From Erodium maritimum (Eukaryota > Streptophyta > Magnoliopsida > Geraniales > Geraniaceae), in the NCBI GenBank assembly GCA_963921825.1, contig OY997593.1, forward strand, positions 43,787,111 through 43,851,110: a DNA stretch of 64,000 nt, given 5' to 3'. The notes under the pieces were generated by a model. That model made no database searches, was not told the origin of the DNA, and was given only the letters and a program-made list of their open reading frames with translations. This document shows, in pieces, positions 59,966 to 64,000 of this stretch. Position numbers and translations under genes: made by a program. Position 1 is the stretch's first letter. Each line of letters starts with the position of its first letter.

Positions 59966-62900
59966 TGTAAAACCCCGCTCTTTCAAAAGGGTAACTTTTT
60001 GGAATATTGAAACGCCTGGGTATGAGTTTGCATTGGGTTGTTTGAAAAGGAAGTTTAAAAAAAAAGGGAAGTTTGCAATGGATTTGGACTTGGGCCGGAA
60101 TGGACCCAGCTCGAGTAACCGAGCCAGGCCCAGCGCACGCGCGCGGCCCGTCCCTTACCCAAGCCCATACCCACGCCAGCACCTCCCCAAAACCCTAGCC
60201 TCACTCGTTACTCTCATTTTCGGCCGCACGCTAACCGAGGAAACGAAATCTCCTCTCGTTCTTCTTCCTCCTTCCTCGAGTCTCTTCTCCACCTCCTTCT
60301 CGAACCAGAAACGGCTGCCACCGCCCACCTCATCCCCGTCCACGAACCAGGTCGTGTCGTCAAGGCCGAGACAAGAACCGCCGCCGCCACCGTTGCTCCG
60401 TTCGCCTTCCCGAGCGAGTCGCACCGCCTGCAACCGAGCCCGGCACCTGTGAACTCCGACGCCGTCTCCACCCTTCTCCTTCTTTGATTCGTACGGGCTC
60501 CGTCAGCCGAGCTCGTCGTACGAGGTCCCTCCGAGCTGGGGAGCGTAGCCACGATTCACCGCCCCGAGCTCGATTCGAGCTTGGTGGCGCGTGGATTGGT
60601 GCTGGGCACCTGGAGCCGGAGGTTTGCACGGGTTTTATCCCTGTTGACCATGCTCCGAGCTTCGCCGCCACCGCCGGAGCTTGCCGGAACCCTGCCGTCG
60701 TCCTCCCTCGACCTCAACTAGGACAGTACCTCGATTCAAGTCTTGGGCCAGGATTGTCAAGTTGGGCCTTAGGCCTGACTGGTTTCGGGCTGGTCAAAGC
60801 AGAACGGGACTCGGGTCCGGGCCAGAGACTAGACCAGGTCTGGACCGGGTTCGGGCTCGGATCCGGGTCAACCCGAATTCAATTAAAAATATTTTAAAAT
60901 CAGTTTTAATTAATTCAAGGTGAGAAATTGAAAGGATAAAATTGGGTTAAATCAGTGGACCTTTGGACGATTACCGTTTTGATTGGACTTTTTCTTTGTC
61001 AAAACTAGACGGGACTTCGCCCGAGCGCGAGGGCTTGGACCCGAGCGCGAGGGCTTGGACCCGAGCTAGAAGAACGAAGATCACACCGGATTGTGAAGAT
61101 CGGAGTTGTGACCACTCGAGCGTCTCATCAGAGTTTTATTAGAGGAAGATCACGAGGTAGAGAAAGTCTTAATTATTTAATTACCGCTTAGAATGCATGA
61201 TTAGGATAATAAAATCGGAAAGGTCCTAGAATTGCCTATAAGATGCGAATAACTAGGATTATCGTATTTCAATTACTAATAAATGGATGAGTCTAGTATG
61301 CATGCTTATGACGATGACAATTAGTGAAGTGTGCTTTCAATACTTGGGAACTTCATTTACTGGTAGAGAGGCTGTGAAGAGCTCTCGGATTAGTTGCGTG
61401 CTAGGTTCACATGCTTGATTGATTGTTGTCGAGTTAACTTAAGAGTCTAATGAAACTAGATTAGCTTGTCTTATCGAATGCCTATTTGTTCGTTCACTTG
61501 ATGATTGATTGGTTGAATGCATACTTGGTTGGTTGAGTGTTTATGTTGATGTAAATTGTTGGTTAAACGGATGATCGAGTATAATTGATTGTGCCAAAGG
61601 GGTACAATCAGGTGATCGATGTGTCGATGGTTGGTGGCAGGTAAGTACGCGGTAAGTATGAAATGGTGTGGGTTGTCTTGGTTGTGATGAAAGTGTGTTC
61701 CGTTGTGTGTTGCTTGACAGATGAATGAAATGCTTGTTCCTCTATTCTTATTCTTGAATGTATGTTCGTTTATTGGTAATCCGGTGCCGATGAGGTGGTT
61801 GGAGTTGGACAGATACAGTGAGTTAATGACTGAGTTTAGAGCCTGAGGGTATTGGTTACTGGATATTATAAGAGTTGAGTATTGGCAGATCCTGCGGGAT
61901 ATTCATTGGTTACTGGATATTATGAGAGTTGAGTATTGGCAGATTATGCGGGATATTCATGGATTATTGGGCCTGCGGGCAATCGGTTATTGGACCCTGC
62001 GGGGCATTGGTTATTGGGCCTGCGGGCATTTGGTTATTGGACCCTGCGGGGCATTGGTTATTGGGCCTGTGGGCAATTGGACAGTTTACCCTGCGGGGAA
62101 AGGATTACTTATGGTTTCACCCCAAGGAACTGCATCCCAGTGGGTGCACTACTTGGTCCCCTATGACATATGGTCCTTTGGAGGCATTTCTGGGAATCCC
62201 GATGATAAGCGCCAATTTGGGATTGTTTCCGGTGCCCCGACGCATGTGCTTCCTCTGGACCGAGGGAAAATCTGATATGATATGGATACTCTGGTGGATC
62301 GGAATGTGGGAACCGAGGTGATCCCAGAATCTATCCATGGATCGGAGGCTTGAGAAAGCGAGTGGTTGGCAAGATATCGATTATTCCCATTTTTACTATT
62401 ATTGATCCGTTAAAGTATTTATTATGAACATCTTTTAAGTTACTGTCAGCTTTGAAGAAGCGAGGTTATTTCATCACAACGAATTCCATAGCATTTCTTT
62501 GCTTAATAGTATTTACTTGTTCCCAGTGTGATGAGTTTCTATTTCATTATAATGTTCTCCATTTATTCTCTGGGAAGTTATCGTTATCCTTGAGAACGCA
62601 CTATTGATATTGTTACCTCTTATTTGTTAATTACATCCTTTGGTCTAAGGGTTTTAAATACTTTTGCGACATCGAATTAAAACAGTTTTAGTACTAAACT
62701 TGGAGACTAAGGTCATTTACGATTTTCCCTACTGAGCGTAAGCTCACCCCTATTTGTTTATTTATTGTGTGTACAGGTATGCTTGAGATTTGGGGAAATT
62801 CGAGGCTCGGGAGCTTCCGGATGTCTTGAGGATTGTATTAGAGATGTGTTGGTCCACATTGCTGAACTTTATTTACCTTATGTTACTTATCAAGTTTTGA

Positions 62901-63043
62901 CCTCTGTTTTTTTTTTGGGTTTTTGAGAAATACTTTGGACTCGTTCTCAGTTGTAAAAGAATTTATTACAGTTTTATTACTTTTACCTCGTTTGGTTCAG
63001 GTCACGTCTCGAGTCCGGTCAAAACCGGATTTGGGGCGTGACA
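59966..63043 (+). repeat. Complete Ty3/gypsy terminal LTR, 3078 bp
   Basis: TGTAAAACCCC...GGGGCGTGACA, flanked on both sides by TTACA (59961-59965 and 63044-63048). Taken alone it looks exactly like a solo LTR in the LINE. Contains the conserved hairpin at 62734-62745. Confidence 0.93.
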
Positions 63044-64000
63044 TTACAAGTCCCTGAAGAGACATGTGATACTCCAAAGTCTTTAGAAAGTCGACACAGG
63101 TTCAGGTTGACCACGACACCTATAGTATGAGCATGTACCTCCCTTTTGTCATTACTGTGGAATGTTGGACCATACTCTAGCGTCTTGCAGAGCAGTACCT
63201 CCAGGAACCCGGCCCACCGAGACTCCATACGGGGACTGCTTACGAGCCTCGCCTACGGCCCCGACGTATATGGAACGAAATCTGCTGCATCCGACTATCC
63301 AATCTCCGGGATACTAACAGGGACCTCAACGGTTATCTTTGACTACTCCTCTGTTTCAAGTCCCCGTCACGGGAAAGGATTGATGCTTAGAACGGAAGAT
63401 GTCAATAGTCCGGCCGACACTCTGGTTCAGAACTATGATATGCTCTACCCCACATCCAAGCCTATTTCGTTTTCTCCAAACAACCCACTTTCGGGCAGCC
63501 AGGGATGAAGTAGGGATAGGGGAAAGAAACCGATGGAAGACACCAGGTGGTAACAGGGAGGTCCGTCAACCGCCACCATACTAGCGCCAAGCAGATTTTT
63601 GACAAATTTCCTGAAGGGGGCCCGAGGAGCGAACAATGGACATAGCAATCACAGGAGCATTTCTACATACACAATACCCCCAGGAACTCAGGGGCTAATG
63701 GTCTTACATGGAACGAGGGATTCAACGGGATGGGGAAGCTTGAAGGGGCTACACAAAGTCCACATGCAGGACAATTCAGGCCAGGGCTCGGGACTACCAC
63801 ACCCCTAAGGAGACGAACCTTCAAACAACTGGAAGATCAGATGCATGTACAGGACTCTTTTTTTGCGAATGTGTCACCTCCAATGACGAGGGCTGGAAAA
63901 CAGCCCCGTCAAGATCCAGGAAGGCCTTTACGGAAGCGGGGGGTTAGAAGTTTTAGCCCCTCGAAGGGGAGCGAGCCTTGATTCGTGTGGGCCCGTGTAA
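63044..64000 (+). pseudogene. LINE ORF1, C-terminal half with CCHC knuckle
   Basis: PFCHYCGMLDHTLASCR near 63141-63190 is the CCHC knuckle (zf-CCHC_4) that follows DUF4283 in plant LINE ORF1. It is followed by TPYGDCLRA, the usual next motif. The downstream frames (63599-63981) are basic and end at a stop near 63981. Several frameshifts and stops. It continues the ORF1 that breaks off at 51260. Confidence 0.7.

Larger units (their letters stand above)
51261..63043 (+). mobile_element. Ty3/gypsy (chromovirus-like) locus with an extra LTR
   Basis: The outer target duplication TTACA (51256-51260 and 63044-63048) is exact. Order: LTR (51261-53965), tRNA-Met primer site, decayed internal region, purine tract (59073-59080), partial LTR (59086-59737), duplicated left flank (to 59965), complete LTR (59966-63043). 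The protein remnants and the NFEDEIL-type end before the purine tract fit plant Ty3/gypsy chromoviruses such as Tekay. It interrupts a LINE ORF1. Confidence 0.88.

Overview
This window looks like nuclear DNA of a flowering plant, probably a dicot. It has intron-containing wall-associated receptor kinase genes and a DC1-domain gene sitting in a dense nest of plant-type transposons: Ty1/copia and Ty3/gypsy LTR elements primed by initiator tRNA-Met, several LINE families, hAT and CACTA. I see no bacterial operon, CRISPR array, rRNA gene or convincing tRNA gene. Only two genes look intact: a DC1 zinc-finger gene (18165-19932, +) and a wall-associated kinase (WAK) gene (47617-50028, -). A second WAK gene (42950-47286, -) is split by a solo LTR.

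Layout. 1-2428 is a broken LINE ORF1 (-). 3329-11789 is a copia element with two 1688-bp LTRs and a dead gag-pol. An 83-bp LTR end of the same family at 16905-16987 carries the matching target duplication, so the copia locus may once have spanned 3329-16987. Between them lie two short retroposons and a 5'-truncated LINE. After the DC1 gene, 20550-33103 is one large hAT element bounded by an exact 8-bp target duplication. Inside it are its own broken transposase, a LINE (itself split by a 3000-bp Ty3-type solo LTR), and a 2046-bp retroposon that carries an RRM-type ORF1 but no reverse transcriptase. 33329-42883 holds a CACTA remnant, a copia tail split by another solo LTR, three LINE fragments and a small hAT element.

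42950-50028 is the WAK tandem pair, both on the minus strand and about 330 bp apart. Downstream, a plus-strand LINE ORF1 (50330-51260 and 63049-64000) is split by a Ty3/gypsy locus (51261-63043). That locus has an unusual LTR, internal region, partial LTR, duplicated left flank, full LTR order. This is best explained by a full-length allele and a solo-LTR allele being joined, either biologically or by assembly.

Insertion boundaries were read by eye from TG...CA ends and target-site duplications. Many are exact, and each is stated in its entry. Protein family assignments rest on motif recognition only; no search was run.
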